Source of the DNA: Crateriforma spongiae
GTDB lineage: Bacteria; Planctomycetota; Planctomycetia; Pirellulales; Pirellulaceae
Length of the DNA: 64,000 bases
Assembly: GCF_012290005.1 (NCBI RefSeq)
Contig: NZ_JAAXMS010000001.1
Location: forward strand, 682,001-746,000
Direction of reading: 5' to 3'
Part shown: in pieces, positions 56,431 to 64,000 of the stretch
Layout of the letters: each line of letters opens with the position of its first letter
How positions within the stretch are numbered: the first letter of the stretch is position 1
Made by a program: the position numbers and the translations under genes
Notes under the pieces: model-generated
What the model was told of the DNA's origin: nothing
The model's database searches: none
What the model saw: only the letters and a program-made list of their open reading frames with translations

Positions 56431-59009
56431 GATTCGGGCTGTGAATCGGAGTGGGAAGACTTCGAGATTTTTGCTGATACGACGTTTTCGTCCAGAAGGT
56501 TCTGCAGCACTTCGCTGGCTGGTGCCGTTTGAGGACCAAAATTCGCCTCGTCCCCCACCACTTTGGGAAGGTAAATGAATTGGCGGTCCAGCCAGCGTTG
56601 ATAATTATTGCCCAGCTTGGACAACGTGTCCGCAGTGTCCGCAGCCGTTTTGGCACCCGCTTGGTCCCCCATCGCCTGGCGAACCGCCGCCAGTTGTGCC
56701 CAGTGCCACTGGTGCGACGGACTGGCCGCGGTGGATTGGTTCAGCAGTTCAGCAGCGAAACTCAAATCGTCCGCAAAACCGAAACGCTGATACACGTGCA
56801 GCGATTGACCGGCCAAGGCGCGACGCACCGACGGTGAAACGCCACTTCGACGAAGCGTGGTGTCGACCATGCTTTTCCATTGTCGATGACGCTGCTGCAC
56901 CTCCGCCGACGCGTCGGTCACACGGTCCGTTTGGGGATCAACACCAACCTGCGACGGGGCGGCTAAGATCAGCCGCCAATGGGATGCGTCGGCGGCCGAA
57001 AGAGCGGCACGGAAATCCCAAGGGTCGGCATCCACCGCTTGATTCAACAAACGCCAAGCCTGGTCGACACGGCCGTCCATCAGACTGAATTCTGCCTGTC
57101 GGCTAAGCCGTGCGGCCTGCGTCACCGGGCGAATCGACCCGAAACCGATTCCGCAAACCAACACCAATCCGATCACCCCGATCGCAAGCCGCGGGGGATC
57201 CCACCTTGAACGCGAATCAGGATCCACCGACACGGCGGAACGTGGCACCAATTGTGATGGAAACGCCAAAGCGCCCAGCGTCCAACCCGCCAGGGCGACG
57301 CCCGGGACGGTCCAGCCGCCGGAAACCGTCAGGTGCAGCAAGAGACCGGCGATGGCAACCCGACCAACGGAACTGACAAACGCATCATCCCAGTCGACTT
57401 GCACAAAAGAACGCATCGCGACGAACCAGCCTCCGGCTAAAACAAACGAGGCCAAAACGGCTTCGAAGGCGGGAGATGCTCCGATAACCCAGCGCGACAT
57501 CACGCACAGCATCACACCGACCAGAAAGCCACCCAAGACAACATGCTGATTACGTGTTTCACTGGGGGGCGATTCGCCATGGCAATTCTCCGGTGCAGAC
57601 GAGTGTCTTTGGGATGCCAGCAGTGAAAGCAACCAGATGATCAGCAGTGCCGCCGCAATGAACCCACCGGCCCCCAGTGTTTCCATCAAAAAGTTATGGG
57701 GTTCGGCGATTTGTTCGTTCGCCGACGGTTCGCGATAGCGTTCATACAAGGACTGAAAGTTCCCAGGTCCTGCACCAAACCAGGGGTGATCCAGAGCCAT
57801 TGCGGCAGTGCTTCGCCAGTACTGGAATCGAAATGCCAATGACATCGGGGCTTGGCGAACCCATTCACCACGCCCAAAGGCGACGACCGCTGTCAGCGTG
57901 ACCACCATCAACACGCCGATACCGATCACCACGGGCTGCCAAGAACCCTGCTTGTTCGGGCGGACCTGGTCTTCCGGCGGACTGGCTGTTCCGGAACTGC
58001 TCGTTGCACCGGAGTCTTGCTGGTCAGCGATACTTTTAACTTTGTTTTGACGACCGGACGGATTCAGGGATAGCCAGCCGGCGGCCAACGATGCCAGCAC
58101 TCCCGATGCCATGCCGCTGCGACTGCCCGTGGCAACCAGTGCCAATACCAGGATTGCCCAACCTCCAAGACCGACCGCCCTGTGAAGATTCCCAAGGGTA
58201 TTCCAAGATCGAACCAAAACGGCGACCGACAGCACGAGGCCGACCAGCAATTGTGCGGCGAACGAATTGGCCAAAGCAAAGGTGCCGATCGGGCCGCCAT
58301 CGTTCAAGCGATTTTCAAACGCCATCCGCTGGGCGGACCCCGGCGGTGCGTCAATCCCGACTTCGGCCAGCACACTTTCGGGATCGGCCGCGTAACGGGC
58401 ACGGTCAGCCGGCAGGCTGATCCACTGTTGATGCAGGCCCTCAACCGCGCCCGCCAGGCTGATGGTGATGATGATCAAAATCAGCAGACGACGGATGCCC
58501 ACTCTCCCCGCGGTCAGTCGTCTCGTGCCGGTCCACCAGACTGCTGCCGCCACCCACCACCAAGCTTCATTGCTGGCCATGCGAAGATTACCCGGTGGCG
58601 ACGTTTGCCAGGCTGCCAAGACGATCCATGCGGCGACAGTGAAGATCAGCAGGTCGGGGATCCGGTTCCTGCGGCGCCGACCCAAAACTTGAACGGGTGA
58701 ATCTTGTTCGGCGGTGATGTCTTCGGACGCCGACCACCATCCCGCCCAACCGACCAAGATGGCCAACAGGCAGACCCACAAAGCATCGCCCGATTCAACG
58801 GCCGTGCTGTCGGCCGGAAAGTAATGTGCGAAGACCAGTGTGAACGTCATCAAGCCAAGCCCGGCCGACAAGACCCACGGTGAAGCGGATGCGGGGGCGT
58901 TAGGCGTGACGGCTGGATCGGCCGCGCGACCCATGGCTTTCTTAGATCCCTGACGCACATTTTCAGACGGCTTGTCGCGTCGGCGTTTCGGTGTGGGCGT
59001 TCTGGACAA
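56427..59009 (-). CDS. O-antigen ligase/Wzy-like membrane protein with TPR-like C-terminal region
   Basis: An 860-residue inner-membrane protein with about 12 hydrophobic helices (residues 45-620). The ligase/polymerase region is visible as GPGNFQSLYERYREPSANEQ followed by PHNFLMETLGAGG, the usual periplasmic loop motif of WaaL/Wzy proteins. From about residue 655 helical repeats with alanine/tryptophan patterns (DGRVDQAWRLLNQAVDADPW and later) form a TPR-like tail in the periplasm or cytoplasm. The start is uncertain: TTG 59009 gives a long basic N-terminus and ATG 58934 (MGRAADP) is an alternative; neither has a strong Shine-Dalgarno site. It is likely involved in envelope glycan polymerisation or ligation. 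Confidence 0.8.
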   Translation of the reverse strand: MSRTPTPKRRRDKPSENVRQGSKKAMGRAADPAVTPNAPASASPWVLSAGLGLMTFTLVFAHYFPADSTAVESGDALWVCLLAILVGWAGWWSASEDITAEQDSPVQVLGRRRRNRIPDLLIFTVAAWIVLAAWQTSPPGNLRMASNEAWWWVAAAVWWTGTRRLTAGRVGIRRLLILIIITISLAGAVEGLHQQWISLPADRARYAADPESVLAEVGIDAPPGSAQRMAFENRLNDGGPIGTFALANSFAAQLLVGLVLSVAVLVRSWNTLGNLHRAVGLGGWAILVLALVATGSRSGMASGVLASLAAGWLSLNPSGRQNKVKSIADQQDSGATSSSGTASPPEDQVRPNKQGSWQPVVIGIGVLMVVTLTAVVAFGRGEWVRQAPMSLAFRFQYWRSTAAMALDHPWFGAGPGNFQSLYERYREPSANEQIAEPHNFLMETLGAGGFIAAALLIIWLLSLLASQRHSSAPENCHGESPPSETRNQHVVLGGFLVGVMLCVMSRWVIGASPAFEAVLASFVLAGGWFVAMRSFVQVDWDDAFVSSVGRVAIAGLLLHLTVSGGWTVPGVALAGWTLGALAFPSQLVPRSAVSVDPDSRSRWDPPRLAIGVIGLVLVCGIGFGSIRPVTQAARLSRQAEFSLMDGRVDQAWRLLNQAVDADPWDFRAALSAADASHWRLILAAPSQVGVDPQTDRVTDASAEVQQRHRQWKSMVDTTLRRSGVSPSVRRALAGQSLHVYQRFGFADDLSFAAELLNQSTAASPSHQWHWAQLAAVRQAMGDQAGAKTAADTADTLSKLGNNYQRWLDRQFIYLPKVVGDEANFGPQTAPASEVLQNLLDENVVSAKISKSSHSDSQPES

Positions 59010-59088
59010 AATGCGGGGGTCAGGGCCGTTCGGATGAAACGCCCGGGATGATCACGAGACCCCAGGCAATGCCCAGAGTATCCGCGAT

Positions 59089-59460
59089 TCAGGCCATCAG
59101 GTCCAAGTGGGGCGGCGGCTGATCCGTGTCGTCACCCGTCCGCGACGGGCTATCACCGGACTCCGAATCCGCCGCGTCCCGGGGCGTCGATGAATCGGCT
59201 GCGTCGTCGCCGTCTTGCGGGCAATCCGGATCGTCGTGCTTTTCGAACGTGTCCAGCATCTGCCGCCCGTTTCCGTGGCGATCGCCGGTCTGTTCGCCGG
59301 CATCCACGGCGGGAGAATCGGCATTTTTGCCGCCGGGTTTTTCTGCCGTCGCCGCTTGGTTGGACGCTTCGGTGGCGCGGGCGTCGCTTTCGCCGCCTTT
59401 TCCGGCTGCCAACTGCACACCGGCCACGATGCCGGCGGACTGAATCGAAGGAAGGCTCAT
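59089..59460 (-). CDS. Small hydrophilic acidic protein of unknown function
   Basis: A 123-residue protein. The N-terminus MSLPSIQSAGIVAGVQLAAG is followed by Asp/Ser/Gly-rich low-complexity sequence and the end DQPPPHLDLMA. AGGAG nine bases before ATG 59460 strongly supports a real gene. There is no membrane segment. I recall similar short planctomycete proteins beginning with IQSAGIV and ending LDL, but no function. It lies 79 bases upstream of the O-antigen-ligase-like gene on the same strand. Confidence 0.6.
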   Translation of the reverse strand: MSLPSIQSAGIVAGVQLAAGKGGESDARATEASNQAATAEKPGGKNADSPAVDAGEQTGDRHGNGRQMLDTFEKHDDPDCPQDGDDAADSSTPRDAADSESGDSPSRTGDDTDQPPPHLDLMA

Positions 59461-59469
59461 CGTCAGATT

Positions 59470-59474
59470 CTCCT
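59470..59474 (-). promoter_or_regulatory. Strong ribosome-binding site of the small acidic protein
   Basis: AGGAG on the minus strand, nine bases before ATG 59460. It supports translation of an otherwise low-complexity 123-residue frame. Confidence 0.7.
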
Positions 59475-59691
59475 GATCAATGGCGTCGCCCCGATTTGAA
59501 GGAAATCAGGACGTCAAGGAAATCGAATCATCAACTTGCAAAGTTCTGCTGAAAAATTAAGTACGGTTTGCCGCGTTAAATAACGGGCGAATCACAAGCA
59601 AAGGGTGGCGATCAAAGCTGGTTTTGCGAAACGGAATCGGCTGGACGCTGCCAACCTTCGTATCGGGGTGGGATGGATCTTCGTCGTGTTT

Positions 59692-62600
59692 CTAGTTTCG
59701 TAGTGGGGGCGGCACTTGATTAGCGGTCCGCGGCGATCCGGTGGATCCGCCGGTATTCAACAATAGCTCCATTGTTTCACCCAAGTTGTCGAAAGCGCGT
59801 CTTTGAATGGTTTGAGATCCGATCGGACCTTTCACGTCCAGCGTCCACAGCGTGTAGGGCGTATCACGCAGCGGTCCGATGGCTTTGGTGAAGATGTTTT
59901 GCGGGCTGACGCGTGTGTCCAATGACAAATCAAGTTCTCGGCCGCGGGTGACCGTACCGCCGCCGTAAAAAGCCACCAGATCGCCCCACAACCGCAAAGT
60001 GTCGAAGTTCACGTCACGTCCGTCGATCGTGAACTTGCAATCGCCACTGGTGATGGCGACATCTTCAGAGGGACTGATCCGCAACTGATTGAAAATTTGA
60101 ATGATGAACGGCAGTTGATAGATGTTCGCACCTTCCATCTTGCCCTGGCCGAATCCGTGCAGGCGTTCCATGTCGCCCAGCACACCGCCCAGCCGCATCT
60201 GACCGTCCAGCGTGCCGGTCAATCCATGGTCGGCATGTCCAAGGTCGGCCAACAACGTGGGCACGCGAGCTTTGACGATGTTCAGGCCGACGTCAAATTC
60301 ACTAGCGGACAGATTGGCCAGTCCGTTGACACGGATTTGACCGCCGAACAATCGGCCTTCGATGGGGCGTGCGGTCTGGCCGCCCGCGGGGCCCGGATCG
60401 GCGGACGCTGCGTTTTGCCCCAGTGCCATTTGGTCGTCATGGATGACGAACGGTCCACGCAACCCTGTGATTTGGATGTCGTCCACGTGCATTGAATCTA
60501 AATTGACGTTGCCGCGAGCGATCAGATGCACCCCGTCATGTTGTCCACTGATTTCCAGTTCGCCGCGTAGCGAATGCACACTGCCGGCGTCACCGATTCG
60601 ATTGCCTTCCAGTTGGACTTTGTTGTCCCAACGCAGCACCGGCGACGGAAAAGCACCACCTGGGAACAATACATCGGTTTTGCCGCGGACTCCCAGCGGT
60701 CCGCGAAGTTGCAGGCTGCGCATGGTTTGACGCATGGAATCCGGTAAGGCATCGATCAAATCCGAATCCGGAACCAATCGACTGCCGCCGTTGACGTCCA
60801 AGGAAAGCTGCCATCGCCCGTCGGGAACCTGCTGGCAACTGCCGCTGGCGGTCAATCTGGACCCGCCATGGCTGGCCTGCAACCCTTCGATCGTGATTCG
60901 CTGACCATCAAAATGCACCTGACCACCGATGACATCCAAACGATAGGGCAACGCGGTGGGACGCAATGTGACTGAACGGTGGTGAGCCTCCGGTGCAACC
61001 TTTTGACGTGCGGTCACGTCCAGTCCGATCGGATCGGAACCCAATCGTGTGACTCGAACGTCCAAGTGATCCAAGACGCCGCCCGGGGCCAACGCATCCC
61101 AGGTGACTTGGCTGGAAGACGGCAGTGCTGATCGCAGCGTGTCGTCGATGGATACGTCGCTGGCCGAAAACGTCAAATCCAATCGGCCGGACGGATCATC
61201 CGTTGTTACGCGTTTTCCAGTCATGCGTTCAACACTCGGACGCTGATGATCGGCCGCCGGGTGGCCGGAGTCTTGGCGGATCGGCATGCGGTACCCGCCG
61301 TGACATCGGACCAGACCGCCGCTAGCACTGTGCCCACGAAAACCCGTCAGGCGGACGTCACGATCCAAAATGCGAATGCCGCCTTGAACGTTGAACAACG
61401 GATAGCTGAAGGCTTGGTAATTCAGTCGCCCGTCCATCACAATCAATTCAAAGTCGCGGTGAACGATTCCCGCTTCGTCGCGTCGTATGATCGCCTTTTT
61501 GACTTGCACCGCACCGACAGGATCCAGCGAACGGACGAATGATTCCAATTTGGATGTCGGCTGGCCGCGATGGGTCAATGAGGCCAGCAGTGCTTCGTCG
61601 ATCGGTAGTGGCAGGTCCGTTTGAGCTTCGAATTGAAAGGGCCGGTCCGGCTTGGTCGGAACCGAAAACCGACACCGAAAGATGCGGCCTCCGGCACGTC
61701 CGTGCATCGATTCGCAAATCGCACGATCGTCCGCGACGTGAATCTGCCCGGTCAGTTGCTGGACCGGATAAGGAAATTTCTCGTATTGAACGTCGATGCC
61801 TTTGCACTGAATGTCGGCTCGGCTGATCCATCGCCACTGAGGCAGCGGCGTCCAATTGGCATTTTTGGGGATGCCGGCTTCCGGCTCCGGTGCAAACCGA
61901 TGTTTTAGATGTGCATCGACATCCAGGTGACCGGTCGGCCGCAAGCGTTGCCAAAGGGTTTTCAGTTGATCCGGCAGCGCACTGACGAGGCCGTCATCCA
62001 TCAGCAGCCCATCGGTGGTCACGTTCAGTTCGGCAGGGGCCGGCCACTTCAGGCCGTCGACATGACCGTCCAGGCGACAAACGGCATCGCCAAATAAAGC
62101 CTGTGATGAACCGATTTGAATCCCCGCCGGCGTGACGGAAAAGCGACCGCGGATCTGGGTCAACGGCAGGGGAATTCGCGGATGCTGGAACTGTCCATCG
62201 GCCACAGTCACGTCGGCTTGATAGCGGATCGACGCAATGTCGTCGGTAACGCCTTCGGCACGCAACGAAACGTCCGCCACGCAATCCAAACCGCGAATTT
62301 CGTTGGCTTCGGATGACAACGACGGTGGCAACCGGTCCAGCAGACGTCGATTCCATTGGGCATGACGTGCGGAGGCCGCGACCCGGAATCGACCGTTATC
62401 AACAACGCCGGTCACGTTCAGCTGACGCAAGAAATGCGCGTCGGCTTGGACGTCGAACTGGGTGACCAGTTGGCCGTCGACGTCAGTGGACTTTAGCAGG
62501 ACCGCTTTCCGCAAATTGATCGGGATCGCCGACGTCGCGCCCCGAGGGTCTTCCCACAACAGGAGGCTGTCGCGGACAAGAGTTTTGGGGCAAGCCGGGC

Positions 62601-63117
62601 CGAACTTGGGCAACGGCATCAGCGTTTCCAGGCCGCAGCGGGCGTTTTGGTCAAGCCAAAGGTGGGCTTCTAACCCATCAATGATGATGCCACGGGTGAC
62701 CAGAGGATTGGTCCGCTCGGCGACTTTTTGCCAATTCCAATCGGCTTCGACCTGCATCTGGTCGATGTGAACCAGCAGACGCGGAATGCCGTTGACGCCG
62801 TGTGTGGGGTCGCGGAATTCGATGTCTTCGAATGTCAGTCCGACGTCTTCGTCATAGTTTCCGCGTCCGATGGAAACGACCAGGTGCGGGTAGTGGGCCT
62901 GCAGTTTTTGTAGCAGTACCAAACGCGCCTGTTCCCCGACCGTATCGGGCAGCGAAGCCTGGCCCAGAATCAGCACCAGCAAAATTAACAGCGCAATCAG
63001 AAACGTCCCCGGACCAAAGGCCGAGGGCCTGGGCTTCGACGTGGCTTCCGTGCCGTTCAAGCTGGATCGCGAAAAAGTTAGCGTGGATTCCTGTTGCCGA
63101 AAACGTTTTCTCGGCAA
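59692..63117 (-). CDS. AsmA-like giant envelope protein
   Basis: A 1141-residue protein with a single N-terminal membrane anchor at about residues 37-53 (FLIALLILLVLILGQ), followed by a very long periplasmic region of beta-rich repeats. The C-terminus has the AsmA/YhdP/TamB-like pattern (GLTGTLDGQMRLGGVLGDME, then GKMEGANIYQLPFIIQIFNQL and VAITSGDCKFTIDGRDV). Proteins of this family form bridge-like grooves that move lipids between membranes; that role is inferred. The start is TTG at 63117, since no in-frame ATG occurs before the membrane anchor; GGTGGG lies just upstream. The gene is 231 bases upstream of the small acidic protein gene. Confidence 0.72.
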   Translation of the reverse strand: MPRKRFRQQESTLTFSRSSLNGTEATSKPRPSAFGPGTFLIALLILLVLILGQASLPDTVGEQARLVLLQKLQAHYPHLVVSIGRGNYDEDVGLTFEDIEFRDPTHGVNGIPRLLVHIDQMQVEADWNWQKVAERTNPLVTRGIIIDGLEAHLWLDQNARCGLETLMPLPKFGPACPKTLVRDSLLLWEDPRGATSAIPINLRKAVLLKSTDVDGQLVTQFDVQADAHFLRQLNVTGVVDNGRFRVAASARHAQWNRRLLDRLPPSLSSEANEIRGLDCVADVSLRAEGVTDDIASIRYQADVTVADGQFQHPRIPLPLTQIRGRFSVTPAGIQIGSSQALFGDAVCRLDGHVDGLKWPAPAELNVTTDGLLMDDGLVSALPDQLKTLWQRLRPTGHLDVDAHLKHRFAPEPEAGIPKNANWTPLPQWRWISRADIQCKGIDVQYEKFPYPVQQLTGQIHVADDRAICESMHGRAGGRIFRCRFSVPTKPDRPFQFEAQTDLPLPIDEALLASLTHRGQPTSKLESFVRSLDPVGAVQVKKAIIRRDEAGIVHRDFELIVMDGRLNYQAFSYPLFNVQGGIRILDRDVRLTGFRGHSASGGLVRCHGGYRMPIRQDSGHPAADHQRPSVERMTGKRVTTDDPSGRLDLTFSASDVSIDDTLRSALPSSSQVTWDALAPGGVLDHLDVRVTRLGSDPIGLDVTARQKVAPEAHHRSVTLRPTALPYRLDVIGGQVHFDGQRITIEGLQASHGGSRLTASGSCQQVPDGRWQLSLDVNGGSRLVPDSDLIDALPDSMRQTMRSLQLRGPLGVRGKTDVLFPGGAFPSPVLRWDNKVQLEGNRIGDAGSVHSLRGELEISGQHDGVHLIARGNVNLDSMHVDDIQITGLRGPFVIHDDQMALGQNAASADPGPAGGQTARPIEGRLFGGQIRVNGLANLSASEFDVGLNIVKARVPTLLADLGHADHGLTGTLDGQMRLGGVLGDMERLHGFGQGKMEGANIYQLPFIIQIFNQLRISPSEDVAITSGDCKFTIDGRDVNFDTLRLWGDLVAFYGGGTVTRGRELDLSLDTRVSPQNIFTKAIGPLRDTPYTLWTLDVKGPIGSQTIQRRAFDNLGETMELLLNTGGSTGSPRTANQVPPPLRN

Positions 63118-63169
63118 ACACGCCCACCGGTCATGCGGTGCGCGGTGACCGGCGATGGTAGTGATCCGG

Positions 63170-64000
63170 TCAGCCGTCCAGCCAGCCCAAAAAATCCCAG
63201 TACCGGTACAGCCAGGGGGAATGCCAAGGGGAATCCAATGCCGTGGACATGGAAAAGACGCTCAGGCCCAGCAAAACCATGATCGTGAAACGTCCCCAAC
63301 GGGACCGTGAAACACGATCGACCGCGGGAACACAGCACAGCACCCACAGTGGCGCGAACCACAGCATCCAACGAAAGCACGTGCTGACGCCCCCATAATT
63401 GCGGTCGATCTTGGGGCGTGCCATGTAGAACGCGAAGCAAACCAGCGAAGCGATCATGATGGCAATCATCATCGCGCGAACCGCCCGACCGTCGGACAGG
63501 CGAACAACGTCTTGATCACGAACTTCGGTTCGCCATGGTCCGGCGACCGCGAACAACCATCCCAGCGGCACCAGGCACCACAACGGCGTCAGCGAAAACA
63601 GGCCGTGGTGCCCCACCGTCGCGTTGAAAAGATAGGTCCCTCGCGACGGTTCACCACGATCCACACCGCTGCGTTCGGTCTGCCAATAGCTGCCCGGATA
63701 TTCATACCAGTCATCCCACGGATAGATCCGCCAGCGCGATGCCGACTGGACCGGGTTTTCGGCAACTTCGCCGGACGCCACGTCCGCGGTGACGGCAAAC
63801 CACCGCTGTGCATCGGTTACCGCACGCCATCGGCCCGGTTCGTCAGAATCGACCAGTGATTCGACGGACTCCTGTGGATCCAAAGCCTCGGCGGAACGCA
63901 ACTGACCGGTGATCGCTTCAACGGCCCGATTCGGTTCGACGGCATCCATGGTCGCCACCAAAGGACCGACGCCACGATGGGCATACGGGGGACGCAGGCT
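63170..64000 (-). CDS. C-terminal part of a polytopic membrane protein, 5' end outside window
   Basis: The frame remains open from the stop at 63170 to the window end, so only the C-terminal approximately 276 residues are present. Visible are a soluble segment with YPWDDWYEYPGSYW and SRGTYLFNATVGHHGLFS, then four or five membrane helices, ending WLYRYWDFLGWLDG. The closing region NYGGVSTCFRWMLWFAPLW resembles planctomycete membrane proteins of unknown function that look like glycosyltransferase-type or mannosyltransferase-type integral proteins. No family is assigned. It lies 52 bases upstream of the AsmA-like gene and may be in the same operon. Confidence 0.6.
   Translation of the reverse strand, partial: SLRPPYAHRGVGPLVATMDAVEPNRAVEAITGQLRSAEALDPQESVESLVDSDEPGRWRAVTDAQRWFAVTADVASGEVAENPVQSASRWRIYPWDDWYEYPGSYWQTERSGVDRGEPSRGTYLFNATVGHHGLFSLTPLWCLVPLGWLFAVAGPWRTEVRDQDVVRLSDGRAVRAMMIAIMIASLVCFAFYMARPKIDRNYGGVSTCFRWMLWFAPLWVLCCVPAVDRVSRSRWGRFTIMVLLGLSVFSMSTALDSPWHSPWLYRYWDFLGWLDG

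Noticed and set aside
1-64000. Mobile elements, prophage, tRNA or rRNA genes
   Set aside because: No transposase, integrase, terminal inverted repeats, tRNA cloverleaf or rRNA sequence was seen anywhere in the window; codon use is uniform.

Overview
The window is about 64 kb of GC-rich chromosomal DNA that looks like a marine planctomycete of the Pirellulaceae (Rhodopirellula-like). The evidence is a PVTET/YTV-type repeat cell-surface protein, a large secreted protein with the N-terminal LEALDSRRLLAA-type signature plus cadherin and dockerin modules, a sulfatase, DUF1573, NIPSNAP and a helix-turn-helix/EIIA fusion beginning MDVLDVD. Codon use is even throughout. I see no rRNA, tRNA, CRISPR array, prophage, IS element or defence island. 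The species assignment is inference from protein style.

Layout: (1) 1-1.4 kb, 3' part of a YTV/PVTET repeat surface protein ending at a clear terminator. (2) 1.6-8.3 kb (+), a cassette partly linked by translational coupling: ThuA-like protein, glycosyltransferase, HAD-fold protein, second glycosyltransferase and a GH13 subfamily-18-type sugar phosphorylase; probably synthesis and turnover of a small glycoside. (3) 8.4-23.1 kb, a methylmalonyl-CoA block: sodium/solute symporter, sodium-pumping methylmalonyl-CoA decarboxylase (beta, gamma-like, biotin carrier, carboxyltransferase), succinate:(propionyl/acetyl)-CoA CoA-transferase, gamma-carbonic anhydrase-like protein, MeaB, both mutase subunits and methylmalonyl-CoA epimerase. 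Together these interconvert propionyl-CoA and succinate and couple decarboxylation to Na+ export. (4) 23.6-30.2 kb, secreted functions: a large glycoside-hydrolase-like protein, a sulfatase and an S9 peptidase. (5) 30.2-35.5 kb (-), uronate/sugar catabolism: KDG kinase, KDPG aldolase, SDR dehydrogenase, GH88 unsaturated glucuronyl hydrolase and a PfkB kinase.

(6) 35.6-39.0 kb, regulators and surface: a degenerate receiver-like protein, an HTH-EIIA(Ntr-like) fusion and a putative outer-membrane barrel preceded by a C10 tract. (7) 39.1-44.7 kb, a NIPSNAP protein, a PmtA-like methyltransferase, PssA and Psd, which together suggest phosphatidylserine to phosphatidylethanolamine to phosphatidylcholine, then divergent NadB. 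(8) 44.9-50.2 kb (+), a class-3 lipase overlapping a MoxR/CbbQ-type ATPase, then the large cadherin/dockerin protein. (9) 50.3-64 kb (-), an envelope block: LolD-type ATPase, FtsX/LolC-like permease, a lipoprotein fusing a degenerate 5'-nucleotidase fold to a tetrahaem cytochrome, DUF1573 protein, O-antigen-ligase-like protein, a small acidic protein, an AsmA-like giant and a membrane protein cut by the window edge.

The least explained pieces are the nucleotidase-like/tetrahaem fusion and its overlapping neighbours, the five-gene glycoside cassette, the HTH-EIIA plus pseudo-receiver pair, and the lipase/ATPase pair that lacks a VWA partner. Starts were moved from the longest open frame wherever a ribosome-binding site, signal peptide or terminator argued for it; several genes appear to use TTG or GTG.
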